Below, piece after piece: positions 17,172-25,850 of a stretch of 64,000 bases of DNA. Both the position numbers and the translations under genes were made by a program. How positions within the stretch are numbered: the stretch's first letter is position 1; each line of letters begins with the position of its first letter. Source of the stretch: Rhizobium sullae (GTDB lineage Bacteria; Pseudomonadota; Alphaproteobacteria; Rhizobiales; Rhizobiaceae). The stretch is from NCBI RefSeq assembly GCF_900169785.1, contig NZ_FWER01000006.1, forward strand, positions 88,047 to 152,046. The letters run 5' to 3'. The notes beneath the pieces are model-generated. The model saw nothing but the letters and a program-made list of their open reading frames with translations, was not told where the DNA came from and ran no database searches.

Positions 17172-17942
17172 TCAGATGAAATTGAAGCTTGCCTCGGCGA
17201 TCTTCAGCACCGTCAGGTGGCCAGTGGCCGTTGCCGCCGTGTCGATTGCAACCCGCTGCGGTCCGAAGGTCGGCTGCAGGACAGGTGTATGCCCGTGGAT
17301 CACGAAGAGCGGCAGACGCGGGCCTTCGCTTAAAAATGGCTCGCGGATCCACATGAGATCCATATCCGTTTGTTTTGACATGTCGACGCCAGGCTTTACG
17401 CCGGCATGTACGAACAGCAATTTGCCGATCTGAAGCGAGACTGGCATCGCTTCGATCATGGCGATGTGCTCTTCTGGCACCAGTTCCGCGACAAGAGCTT
17501 GGAGACCGCGAACCCCCTTCGTCTTGATGACATGCGCAACGTCGATACCGTAGGACGCAAGCGTCTCGGTCCCGGCGAAGTCAAGCCAATCGGCAATGAT
17601 GGAAGGTTTGCGGAACATGCGGGCAAATTCATCATCGTGATTGCCCGCAAGCGCGACCTGCACGAAGCTCTCACGCGGCTCCGCCGCAAGCATGTGGAGC
17701 ACCTTGCTGCTGGCGGGACCGCGATCAACATAGTCGCCGAGAAAAACGATGAGCTTGGGGCCGAGATGGGCCCTGGCGTCATCGGCTATGCGCCGTTGGG
17801 CTTCTGCCAGTTCATCCGCACAACCGTGCACATCGCTAATGGCATAGATCGCGTCGAAGTCGATATCGGGCCACAAGAGCCTTTGCCTGCCGGTCGACTG
17901 CGGGATCATTTTGCGGCGCCAACGCATCGGGACGTGAAACAT
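17172..17942 (-). CDS. Metallophosphoesterase, serine/threonine protein phosphatase-like
   Basis: A 256-residue calcineurin-like phosphoesterase. The metal motifs stand in the canonical order: AISDVHGCADEL (D-x-H), FLGDYVDRGP (GDxxDRG), ALAGNHDDEF (GNHD), a central FVHAG and a final VIHGHTP. This set matches the bacterial PrpA/ApaH-type phosphatases, which dephosphorylate proteins or dinucleotide polyphosphates in the cytoplasm. ATG 17942 is preferred over a TTG at 17969. Similar phosphatases occur near rhizobial exopolysaccharide loci, so dephosphorylation of an Exo regulator or a tyrosine kinase target is possible but unproven. Confidence 0.85.
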   Translation of the reverse strand: MFHVPMRWRRKMIPQSTGRQRLLWPDIDFDAIYAISDVHGCADELAEAQRRIADDARAHLGPKLIVFLGDYVDRGPASSKVLHMLAAEPRESFVQVALAGNHDDEFARMFRKPSIIADWLDFAGTETLASYGIDVAHVIKTKGVRGLQALVAELVPEEHIAMIEAMPVSLQIGKLLFVHAGVKPGVDMSKQTDMDLMWIREPFLSEGPRLPLFVIHGHTPVLQPTFGPQRVAIDTAATATGHLTVLKIAEASFNFI

Positions 17943-18473
17943 TGATCCACCAAAATGACAAGGACCCAAATCTTGTACAGGAAATATCTTAACTGAAGTT
18001 CAAAGAGGAAGGCTCTCGAATCCCGTTATGGTTCATCTCGAAGGAATCTGGCTGCGACTGCATGCTCGTCTGGCGCAATGCACCGGATCACCAAGTACCA
18101 AATGCACAAAATACACCAGATTAAATCTGATATTAACACCTCATTAATTCTTATTTACATGCTGTTTCTTTAATGATAACTCTAGTAACAGTAGCAGTGG
18201 AGTATAGTGTACTTGCGTGTATCCTGTGCGTACCCGACAAACTTGAAATCCAGCAATCTCTGCACGATTTCGATTTTGCGCCCGTTGCAATATATGCGGC
18301 TGGCTCAACAGTTTTTCAGAGAAGACTTCAGCGACTTTGATCTCTCAAGGTTTTGTCTTCCCGCGCTTGGGACATCCCACGGTCACCCCTCCCGCTCAGC
18401 CATTTCAAAGCGTCGTTAAACACGTCCGCCCCTTGCAACGGCATACGACGTGTTTTCGGAGGGGGAAAGAACA
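17943..18473. other. Long AT-rich intergenic region
   Basis: About 530 bases separate two divergent genes. The section 18100-18210 is strikingly AT-rich (long runs of TTAATTCTTATTTACATG type), typical of a polysaccharide promoter region bound by H-NS-like or MucR-like proteins. Short open frames here have no recognisable protein character, and I call none of them. The promoters of the metallophosphoesterase and of the aminotransferase operon should lie here. Confidence 0.45.
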
Positions 18474-19895
18474 GTGACCAGCCTCATTAGCAACTTCGAG
18501 AACTCGAAAGAGTTGCGTCAGCTCGCCAGAAGGTTGATTCCAGGAGGCGCCCATACTTACGCAAAGGGCGACGATCAGTATCCGGTCTTATCGCCGGGCT
18601 TCATCGCCCGGGGGCACGGCGCTTATGTCTTTGACGTTGACGGCAACAAATACATCGAGTTTGGCATGGGAAACCGCGCAGTCTCCCTTGGCCATGCCTA
18701 CCCGAAGGTCTTGCGCGCTGTCGAGCGGGAGTTGAAGAATGGTGCGAACTTCACCCGGCCGGCAGTCATCGAGGTAGATTGCGCATCGAGCTTCCTTGAG
18801 ACGATCCAAGGCGCCGAAATGGTCAAATTCTGTAAGGATGGCTCACATGCAACCTCTGGCGCCATCCGGCTGGCGAGAGCCATCACCGGCCGTGACCTTG
18901 TTGCCCGATGCGCCGATCACCCATTTTTTTCGACCGACGACTGGTTCATCGGCACAACGCCCATGAACGCCGGCATCCCGAAAGCTGTACGGGATATGAC
19001 GCTATCGTTTAACTACAATGAAATTGACAGTGCCAAAGCACTGTTTGAGCAACATCCCGGAAAGATCGCGGCTCTCATCCTTGAGCCATCGAAAGGCGAG
19101 TCGCCAAGGGATAATTTCCTGCACCGCCTTCGTGATCTTTGTCATGCCAATGGAGCACTTTTCATCCTTGACGAGATGATAACCGGATTCCGGTGGCACC
19201 GGAACGGAGCCCAGGCTCTTTACGATATCCAACCAGATCTATCCTGCTTCGGCAAAGCGATGGGCAATGGCTTTGCGATCTCCGCGCTTGCGGGAAAGCG
19301 CGAATTCATGGAGCTTGGAGGTATCGATCAGCGCGAGAAGCCACGCGTTTTCCTGCTGTCGACCACCCATGGAGCTGAAACGCACGCCATGGCGGCGGCA
19401 ATTGCAACGATGAAGATTTATCGTGAAGAGCCGGTGATCGAGCATCTTTTTGAAAAGGGCGAGGCGCTTCGAGAAGGTATTACGCAGCTCGCCGGCAGCC
19501 ATGGGATTGGCAATCATTTCAGTGTCTTCGGACTGGCAAGTAACCTCGTTTACGCAACGCTTGATGAGGACGGCCGTCCCTCCCAAGCCTTCCGCACGCT
19601 GTTCCTGCAGGAATTGATCAAGCGCGGCGTTCTCGCTCCATCCTTCGTTGTCAGTTACACGCACGGCGACCCCGAGATTGCCAAGACGCTCGATGCTGTT
19701 GACGGTGCGCTTTGCATTTATCGCAAGGCCCTTGAGGACGGTGTGTCCAATTATCTGGTCGGCCGGCCATCCGACGTGGTGTTCCGCGCCACGAACCGCC
19801 TGACAACCCTGCCTGACGGTGCTCCCGCGCTGGTTCCTGAATTAAATCGTCGCGTCAAACGGCGCGAGACGAGCTTTGCCACTGCCGGCCGGTAG
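18474..19895 (+). CDS. Class III (glutamate-1-semialdehyde-type) PLP aminotransferase
   Basis: This enzyme has 473 residues and starts at GTG 18474, eight bases after GGAGGGGG; an in-frame GTG at 18450 lacks this support. The fold-type-I signature is visible: IPGGAHTYAKGDDQ, the substrate region FGMGNRAVSLGHAYP, and ILDEMITGFRW followed by DLSCFGKAMGNGF, where the lysine binds PLP. It resembles glutamate-1-semialdehyde aminomutase more than the SMAT/DegT sugar aminotransferases usual in such clusters. Context (C-methyltransferase, DUF4910 and SDR genes downstream) suggests amination of a keto-sugar or of an acid later attached to the polysaccharide. A haem-pathway hemL is less likely here. 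Confidence 0.85.
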   Translation: MTSLISNFENSKELRQLARRLIPGGAHTYAKGDDQYPVLSPGFIARGHGAYVFDVDGNKYIEFGMGNRAVSLGHAYPKVLRAVERELKNGANFTRPAVIEVDCASSFLETIQGAEMVKFCKDGSHATSGAIRLARAITGRDLVARCADHPFFSTDDWFIGTTPMNAGIPKAVRDMTLSFNYNEIDSAKALFEQHPGKIAALILEPSKGESPRDNFLHRLRDLCHANGALFILDEMITGFRWHRNGAQALYDIQPDLSCFGKAMGNGFAISALAGKREFMELGGIDQREKPRVFLLSTTHGAETHAMAAAIATMKIYREEPVIEHLFEKGEALREGITQLAGSHGIGNHFSVFGLASNLVYATLDEDGRPSQAFRTLFLQELIKRGVLAPSFVVSYTHGDPEIAKTLDAVDGALCIYRKALEDGVSNYLVGRPSDVVFRATNRLTTLPDGAPALVPELNRRVKRRETSFATAGR

Positions 19896-20051
19896 GGAGG
19901 TTTAACGGTGCTTCACCACTTATCGAGGAGCCTCGAAGTCGCGGTCATGTTTGGTGCTCGTTGTTGTGCTGCGAACAGATCTGCAAACGTCAACCATATG
20001 TTTCAGACCACGTACTCTTCACCACATCGTTTCGTCTAGGGGGCGAAAATC

Positions 20052-21290
20052 ATGACTTCCTTCAACTGCCGGTTCTGCAACACCACACTCACTCAGACAG
20101 TCGTCGACCTTGGCGCGTCACCGCTTGCAAACTCCTATATCGCCATCGACAAAACGCAGGATCCCGAACCGTTCTTTTCACTCCATGCTTTCGTCTGCGA
20201 CGAATGCTTCTTGGTCCAGGTGCCTCCCATGGCGCCGCGGGAAGACATTTTCGACAGCGAATATGCCTATTTCTCCTCCTACTCGGCCTCGGTACTGAGC
20301 CATGCCCGCGAATATGTTGACCAGATGGTCGAGCGGTTTCATTTCGACACCGGCCATCAGGTGATCGAAATTGCCAGCAACGACGGCTACCTTTTAAAGA
20401 ACTTCAAGGAACGCGGCGTTCCGGTGCTCGGCATCGAGCCCTGTGCCAATGTCGCGGCCGTCGCGTTAGAGGCCGGCATCCCGAGCAGGGTGCAGTTTTT
20501 CGGTGTCGAGACGGCACGGCAGCTGGTTGGCGACGGCCTCACGGCTGACCTTCTGATTGGCAACAACGTGCTGGCGCATGTCCCCAACATCAACGATTTC
20601 GTTGCCGGCATCAAAATCGTGTTATCGGCAACCGGCATCGTAACAATCGAATTTCCGCATCTCATGAAGATGCTGGAGCTCAATTACTACGATACGATCT
20701 ATCATGAGCACTATTCGTACCTGTCGCTCTACAGTGTCGAGAAAATCTTTGCCCATCACGGCTTGACGATCTTCGACGTCGATGAGATCCGTCCACAAGG
20801 GGGATCGTTGCGCATTTATGCCCGTCACGCCGAAGATCAAAGCCAGCCAGTGTCGGTGCGTGTCGGTGAACTGCGCGCGCGCGAAATTGAAGGCGGCGTC
20901 AATTCTATCCAACGCTACGCCAAATTTTCCGAGCAGGTTCACCGCACCAAGCGCGATCTGTTGCGCTTTCTGATCGATGCGAAAGAGAGCAAAAAGACCG
21001 TTGTCGCCTATGGCGCTCCGGCAAAGGGCAACACGCTTTTGAATTTCTGCGGCGTTGGCACGGATCTCATCGAATATACTGTCGATGTCAGCCCTCATAA
21101 GCAAAACCACTTGCTTCCGGGGACCCGCATCCCGATCCACGCACCACAAAAGATTGAGGAAACCAAGCCCGATTACGTCCTGATCCTTCCCTGGAACATC
21201 AAGGATGAGATCATCAGCCAGATGTCGGCGGTCAAAGACTTGCGCAGCCGGTTTGTCGTTCCGCTTCCTAATGTCGAGGTCGTTGCTTGA
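20052..21290 (+). CDS. Class I SAM-dependent C-methyltransferase (sugar C-3 type)
   Basis: A protein of 412 residues with the three-part architecture of deoxysugar C-methyltransferases such as TylC3 and NovU. The N-terminal zinc-binding segment carries paired cysteines (CRFCNTTL, then CDECFLVQVPP). A central Rossmann domain has the SAM motif VIEIASNDGYLLKNF and the FIG-like segment YDTIYHEHYSYLS, whose His-Glu-His cluster is thought to be catalytic. The C-terminal domain includes YGAPAKGNTLLNFCG. Such enzymes add methyl to C-3 of NDP-4-keto-2,3-dideoxy or related sugars, giving branched sugars. It starts the tight run 20052-23333, overlapping the next gene by four bases. Confidence 0.9.
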   Translation: MTSFNCRFCNTTLTQTVVDLGASPLANSYIAIDKTQDPEPFFSLHAFVCDECFLVQVPPMAPREDIFDSEYAYFSSYSASVLSHAREYVDQMVERFHFDTGHQVIEIASNDGYLLKNFKERGVPVLGIEPCANVAAVALEAGIPSRVQFFGVETARQLVGDGLTADLLIGNNVLAHVPNINDFVAGIKIVLSATGIVTIEFPHLMKMLELNYYDTIYHEHYSYLSLYSVEKIFAHHGLTIFDVDEIRPQGGSLRIYARHAEDQSQPVSVRVGELRAREIEGGVNSIQRYAKFSEQVHRTKRDLLRFLIDAKESKKTVVAYGAPAKGNTLLNFCGVGTDLIEYTVDVSPHKQNHLLPGTRIPIHAPQKIEETKPDYVLILPWNIKDEIISQMSAVKDLRSRFVVPLPNVEVVA

Positions 21291-22597
21291 GCGCCGTCAG
21301 CGCGCCCGACAAGGAGCCTGCCGGCGCGCGGATGTATGCCCTCATTGAGCGGCTTTATCCGATCTGTCGCAGCATCACCGGTCCGGGCATCGTCGAGACA
21401 CTGGAGATTATCAGGCAGGAAATTCCGGTTAAGATTCATCGTATCGCAAGCGGCACAGAGATCTTCGACTGGACGGTCCCGCAGGAATGGAGCATCCGCG
21501 ATGCCTATGTGAAGGACGAGAAGGGCAATCGCGTCATCGACTTCAAGGCAAGCAATCTGCACGTCGTCAACTATTCACGACCGATCCGCGCGACATTGCC
21601 GCTTGAGGCGCTGAAGCCTCATCTGCATACCGACCCTGGCCATCCCGCTTGGATACCTTACCGGACGAGCTACTACAAGGAGGACTGGGGCTTCTGCCTG
21701 TCCCAGAACGCCCTCGAGGCGATGAGCGAAGGATCCTACGAGGTCCTGATAGACTCAACACTTTCAGACGGCGAACTCCTGTGGGGCGAGTGCTTCATCC
21801 CCGGCTCCACAACCGACGAAATCATTATCTCGACGCACATCTGCCATCCGTCGCTTGCCAACGACAATCTGTCCGGCATCGCCGTGTGTGTCGAGCTTGC
21901 TAAGCTTTTGATGGCGTCACAGCGGCGCTATTCCGTGCGGTTGCTCTTCATTCCGGGCACGATCGGTTCAATTGCCTGGCTTTCGATGAACCGCGAGCGG
22001 CTGTCGCGCATCAAACATGGTCTCGTCGCCGTCAACCTCGGTGACCCTGGCATGCTGCATTATAAGAAAAGTCGCCACGAGACGGCCGAGATCGATCGGG
22101 TGGTGGAGCATGTGCTGACGGCAGCGGGGCAAGCCCATTCGATTATGGCTTTTTCTCCCTATGGCTATGACGAACGGCAGTTCAGTTCGCCTGGCATCAA
22201 CCTTCCCTTCGGCTGTCTGTCGCGCACACCCTACGGACAGTTTGCCGAATACCATACGTCGGCCGACAATCTTGATTTCATCAAGCCGGAAGCGCTTGCC
22301 CACTCGTTCGAGACCTACGTCTGCGTGCTCGGCACACTGGACCGCAACCGAGCTTTCCTGAACCTTTCGCCGATGTGCGAACCGCAGCTTGGAAAGCGGG
22401 GGCTCTACGATGCCGTTGGCGGCAAGTCGGACACGAAGACGCGTCAGATGGCCCTACTCTGGGTTCTAAACTACTCGGACGGCAAACATGATCTCCTCGA
22501 CATCGCCAGAAAATCGGGTCTAGCATTTGATTTGATCGCCGATGCCGCGGATCTTCTGCTCGGCCATGATCTGCTTGCACCGGTGGAGAGGGACTAA
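21287..22597 (+). CDS. DUF4910 (aminopeptidase-like) protein
   Basis: This 436-residue protein begins at a TTG overlapping the preceding TGA (TTGA, 21287-21290) behind a GAGG site; ATG 21332 is an alternative but poorly spaced. The zinc-peptidase-like core is visible as ISTHICHPSLANDNLSGIAVCVELAK, with metal-type His and Asp residues resembling M28 aminopeptidases. The sequence PVPQEWSIRDAYVKDE-like segment (TVPQEWSIRDAYV) and the later FSSPGINLPFGCLSRTPYGQFAEYHTSAD match the DUF4910/DUF2172 architecture. Members recur in O-antigen and exopolysaccharide clusters beside sugar methyltransferases and aminotransferases. A hydrolase or amide-forming role on a sugar substituent is suggested; no reaction is established. 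Confidence 0.75.
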   Translation: MSAVSAPDKEPAGARMYALIERLYPICRSITGPGIVETLEIIRQEIPVKIHRIASGTEIFDWTVPQEWSIRDAYVKDEKGNRVIDFKASNLHVVNYSRPIRATLPLEALKPHLHTDPGHPAWIPYRTSYYKEDWGFCLSQNALEAMSEGSYEVLIDSTLSDGELLWGECFIPGSTTDEIIISTHICHPSLANDNLSGIAVCVELAKLLMASQRRYSVRLLFIPGTIGSIAWLSMNRERLSRIKHGLVAVNLGDPGMLHYKKSRHETAEIDRVVEHVLTAAGQAHSIMAFSPYGYDERQFSSPGINLPFGCLSRTPYGQFAEYHTSADNLDFIKPEALAHSFETYVCVLGTLDRNRAFLNLSPMCEPQLGKRGLYDAVGGKSDTKTRQMALLWVLNYSDGKHDLLDIARKSGLAFDLIADAADLLLGHDLLAPVERD

Positions 22598-22601
22598 GAT
22601 C

Positions 22602-23333
22602 ATGGAAAAACCTCTTCAGGGGCGCGTGGCAGTGGTGACCGGGGCAGCGAGCGGTATCGGGCAAGCGATCGTTTCAGCCTTTGGTGCAGCCGGCGTGACA
22701 GTTCATGCTCTAACCCGCGGCGGCGTCCCGCAGTCGTCGCTCAGCAATGGAGCATCAATCAGTTGGCATCATGTCGATCTTGCTGATGACAGGGCGATCG
22801 CCGAATTCGTCGCCCGTTTGCGGGTGACTGATCGCGGCATTGATTACCTGGTGCACAGTGCTGGCGTCTTTCGTTCGGGCCCGGTTGCGCAAAGCCCAGC
22901 GGAAGAACTCGATGACGTCTGGCGCGTCAATCTGCGTGCGCCATATGTTCTGACGCAGCTTTTGCTCCCGGCGCTGACCAGACAGAAGGGTTATATCGCA
23001 TTCATCAACTCGAGCGTGTGGCTGAATCCGAGAATGGAGCTCGCTGCTTACACGATGAGCAAATATGCCCTGAAGGCCTTTGCCGACGTGCTGAGAGCCG
23101 AGATCAATGGCCAGGATGTGCGCGTCCTCAGCATCTTTCCCGGGAAGACAGCAACGGCGATGCAGGAAACCATCCATGATGCGAGAGCGCTTTCGTACCA
23201 AGCGGACGAGCTACTGCAGCCGGAATCGGTGGCAGCGAACCTGATCACAGCCTTGTCGATGCCATCCTCCTGCGAAGTCACGGAGATTTTCATGCGGCCG
23301 GCACGACCGGCACCACCGACCTTCAACGGCTAG
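22602..23333 (+). CDS. Short-chain dehydrogenase/reductase (SDR)
   Basis: A 243-residue classical SDR. The coenzyme-binding TGAASGIGQAIV, the catalytic SSVWLNP serine region and the YTMSKYALKAF Tyr-x3-Lys pair are all present. The short N-terminus and ADDRAIAEFVARLR segment fit NADP(H) or NAD(H) use. ATG 22602 lies four bases after the DUF4910 stop, so it is co-transcribed. It is likely to reduce the 4-keto group of the methylated nucleotide sugar; this is inference from operon position. Confidence 0.85.
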   Translation: MEKPLQGRVAVVTGAASGIGQAIVSAFGAAGVTVHALTRGGVPQSSLSNGASISWHHVDLADDRAIAEFVARLRVTDRGIDYLVHSAGVFRSGPVAQSPAEELDDVWRVNLRAPYVLTQLLLPALTRQKGYIAFINSSVWLNPRMELAAYTMSKYALKAFADVLRAEINGQDVRVLSIFPGKTATAMQETIHDARALSYQADELLQPESVAANLITALSMPSSCEVTEIFMRPARPAPPTFNG

Positions 23334-23785
23334 ATATTGGTTGCCGCCACCTGCGGAGCCAGTGCGATAGAGCACGTGTGCTCCTGACGGACAGCCCTGC
23401 CTGCCCTCTCCAGCGTTCGGAATGCCTATCTGTATCATTATGAAACGACAGAAGCTGAAATTTGTCCGAGCGTTAATCTGCGGCGTTAAATCAAGCTTTT
23501 AGCTACTAGATTCGTTAATTTTTGGTTGCCTCTTTGCCAATTCTGAAATAACGTCCATACAAATACTGCTACGCCGTTCTAGGGATGCCTGTATATACGA
23601 CCGCTACCAATTAAACGCGGTCGAGATACGCAACATCGGCGTTGGACTTCTGGCCGGATAACTCTGCGATGGTGGCACCGCGCGTTTATTCTGTCTGTAA
23701 AGGAAAATCAAAAAGTATAGCCTGACATCTTTAGTGCCAACGTCGCCGTGTCATTTGTTTCTCGTACTCGCTTCGGGCTGCTATT
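23334..23785. other. exoK upstream region
   Basis: These 452 AT-leaning bases carry no convincing gene. They contain the two elements shared with the exoY promoter (23430-23446 and 23495-23518). About 270 bases lie between the second element and the exoK start, so either the leader is long or a further promoter lies closer to exoK. Confidence 0.5.
23430..23518 (+). promoter_or_regulatory. exoK-side copy of a bipartite control module shared with exoY
   Basis: Element A is an imperfect palindrome TGTATCAT-T-ATGAAACG (23430-23446). Element B is GCTTTTAGCTACTAGATTC followed by GTTAA (23495-23518). The same two elements occur before exoY, where A is a perfect palindrome, with exactly 65 bases from the start of A to the start of B in both places. 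TACTAG in B (23504-23509) could serve as a -10 hexamer. The binding protein is unknown. Confidence 0.55.
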
Positions 23786-24655
23786 ATGAATTTCGATCAA
23801 CCTTCACATGTTAACCGTGCGGTTAGCGGTCAGGATTTCAGTTGCATTTGCCGGCGGGTCTTTTCGCTGATCTTGCTGACGTGCTGGCTTGCCCCTAACG
23901 TCCAGGCTGCGGACGGGCGCCCTGGAGCATCCTTCTTCGAGAGCTTTGATCGGCTCGATTCCAACTTCTGGTATATTTCAGACGGCTGGACGAACGGTGA
24001 TCATCAAAACTGCATCTGGTCGGCGCGAATGATCAAGATTGCCGACGGCTTTGCGTCGCTGATGCTCGCAAAGGACGCGGCCGATCAGAAGACCCTCCTT
24101 TGCGCAGAACTCCAGACGAAGCAGCGCTACGGCTTTGGCACCTATGAGGCACGGATAAAGTCGGCGACCGGGTCGGGCCTTAACTCGGCATTTTTCTCCT
24201 ATATCGGCCCTGCCGACCATGAGGAGCACGACGAGATCGATTTCGAGGTGCTGGGTAAGGACAGTGCTACTGTCCAAGTCAACCAGTATGTGAAAGCGAA
24301 GGGCGGCAACGAAAGGCTGGTTTCGCTAGCTGGCCCGGCCGACGAGGCGTTCAACCACTTCGCCTTCATCTGGGAGCCCTCGAGACTCCGGTTCTTCGTC
24401 AACGGCGTCCTCGTCAACGAGGTCACCGATAAGCTCCGTATTCCGACGGAACGGCAGAAGATCTTCTTTAGCCTGTGGGGAACCGATACGCTTACAGGCT
24501 GGATGGGCCCCTTTGCCTACAAAGGACCGACTATCATGCAGGTCGACTGGGTGAGCTTTACTGCTGCAGGCGAAAGATGCCTGTTTGCAGGCTCCCTGAC
24601 CTGCGATCGGACCATCACCGTCAGCGCCCCTGCCAAGACGCAGGAGAACCTTTGA
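23786..24655 (+). CDS. exoK: Family 16 glycoside hydrolase, ExoK-type endo-beta-glucanase
   Basis: An exported 289-residue endoglucanase. A signal sequence is visible (VFSLILLTCWLAPNVQAAD, cleavage near residue 42). The GH16 catalytic motif EHDEIDFEVLG supplies the nucleophile Glu, helper Asp and acid/base Glu, and is followed by WTxxRLRFFVNGVLV-like strands. In succinoglycan producers ExoK cleaves the nascent polymer into lower-mass chains. Its TGA overlaps the start of the next gene (TGATG), so it heads the exoKLAMOP run. The ATG has no strong ribosome site. Confidence 0.9.
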   Translation: MNFDQPSHVNRAVSGQDFSCICRRVFSLILLTCWLAPNVQAADGRPGASFFESFDRLDSNFWYISDGWTNGDHQNCIWSARMIKIADGFASLMLAKDAADQKTLLCAELQTKQRYGFGTYEARIKSATGSGLNSAFFSYIGPADHEEHDEIDFEVLGKDSATVQVNQYVKAKGGNERLVSLAGPADEAFNHFAFIWEPSRLRFFVNGVLVNEVTDKLRIPTERQKIFFSLWGTDTLTGWMGPFAYKGPTIMQVDWVSFTAAGERCLFAGSLTCDRTITVSAPAKTQENL

Positions 24656-25839
24656 TGCCGCGCGTGCTTTACCTCGTCCATGACCTGTCGGATCCGGCAG
24701 TTCGCCGGCGCCTGATCATGCTGACACGCGGCGGCGCGACGGTTGACCTTGCAGGCTTTGCGCGGACGAAGATCCCAGGCGATATCGAAGGCATCAATCC
24801 GGTCAATCTCGGCAAGACGGCCGACGGCCGCTTTGTCCAGCGCTCCTGGGCTGTTCTCAAAGCGATGGCAAGGCTGCGTTCTGTTCTTGCAGGCGCCAGC
24901 AAACCGGACGTTATCGTCGCCCGCAATCTCGAAACGCTGGCACTGGCAAACCGCGCCAACCGTTATTTCGGCGGGTCCGTGCCAATCGTTTACGAGTGCC
25001 TCGATATTCACAGGCTTCTCATCGGAATGGGTCCTGTCGGGCGCTCGATGCGATTAGCCGAACGTTGGTTTGGCCGAAGCGTCACCGCGATCGTCACCAG
25101 TTCGCCAGCCTTCAAGAGCAACTATTTCGATGTGCAGTCTTTTCTGAAGGTCCCGGTCGTGATCGTCGAGAACAAGGTCGTCCCGCCTCCAAGGGAGGGC
25201 CTTCTTCCCGTTCCGCAAAAGCTCGAAGGCCGGCCATGGCGCATAGGCTGGTTTGGCGCGCTGCGTTGCAGAAAATCGTTGAAGCTGCTTGCGCGCTTCT
25301 CAAGGATGGCGAACGGCAGGTTCGAGATCGTTCTGCGCGGCCGGCCGGCTTACAGGGAATTTAGCGACTTCGACGCCTTCGTGGAGAACGAACCCTTCAT
25401 GCGTTTTTGTGGTCCCTACCGAAACCCGGAGGACCTCGGTGCAATTTACGGCGAGGTCGACTTTGCCTGGGCGGCCGATTTTTTCGAGGAGGGTCTCAAT
25501 TCCAAGTGGCTGTTACCGAACCGGCTTTACGAAGGATGCCTGTACGGAGCAGTACCGATTGCCGTTCAAGGCACCGAGACGGCTGAGGCACTTCGGCGCA
25601 ACAATATCGGCCTGATCTTGTCCGATGCCACGCCCTTTGCGCTTAGCATGGCGATGGAGGGCCTGGACGTTCAGCGCTTTAAGCGCCTGAAATCCGCGAT
25701 TGCCGCATGCGATCGGCGCAACTGGGCGATCGATGAGGCAGACTGCAAGGACTTGGTCGCCTGGCTCGCCGGCTTGGCGCCTGCCGGGCCTCGCAAAACT
25801 TCAGATCGCCTTCCGATCAATTCGTCATTTGCCATATAG
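24655..25839 (+). CDS. exoL: ExoL-type glycosyltransferase
   Basis: A 394-residue glycosyltransferase of the succinoglycan ExoL kind. It starts at the ATG overlapping the exoK stop. Features are MPRVLYLVHDLSDPAVRRR at the N-terminus, YECLDIHRLLIGMGP, TSSPAFKSNYF, and a C-terminal GT4-like donor region (EEGLNSKWLLPNRLYEGCLYGAVPI). In Sinorhizobium meliloti ExoL adds an early glucose of the octasaccharide on the lipid carrier at the cytoplasmic face. Operon order exoK-exoL-exoA-exoM-exoO matches that species. Confidence 0.85.
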   Translation: MPRVLYLVHDLSDPAVRRRLIMLTRGGATVDLAGFARTKIPGDIEGINPVNLGKTADGRFVQRSWAVLKAMARLRSVLAGASKPDVIVARNLETLALANRANRYFGGSVPIVYECLDIHRLLIGMGPVGRSMRLAERWFGRSVTAIVTSSPAFKSNYFDVQSFLKVPVVIVENKVVPPPREGLLPVPQKLEGRPWRIGWFGALRCRKSLKLLARFSRMANGRFEIVLRGRPAYREFSDFDAFVENEPFMRFCGPYRNPEDLGAIYGEVDFAWAADFFEEGLNSKWLLPNRLYEGCLYGAVPIAVQGTETAEALRRNNIGLILSDATPFALSMAMEGLDVQRFKRLKSAIAACDRRNWAIDEADCKDLVAWLAGLAPAGPRKTSDRLPINSSFAI

Positions 25840-25850
25840 GGTTGAACGCG

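Noticed and set aside
18172..18206. Minus-strand TGTTACTAG sequence as a third copy of the exoK/exoY module
   Set aside because: The TGTATCAT palindrome is absent at the expected offset, so only a short chance match to one element remains.
18207..18419. 70-codon frame in the AT-rich gap before the aminotransferase
   Set aside because: No family character and an abrupt composition; probably chance in non-coding DNA.
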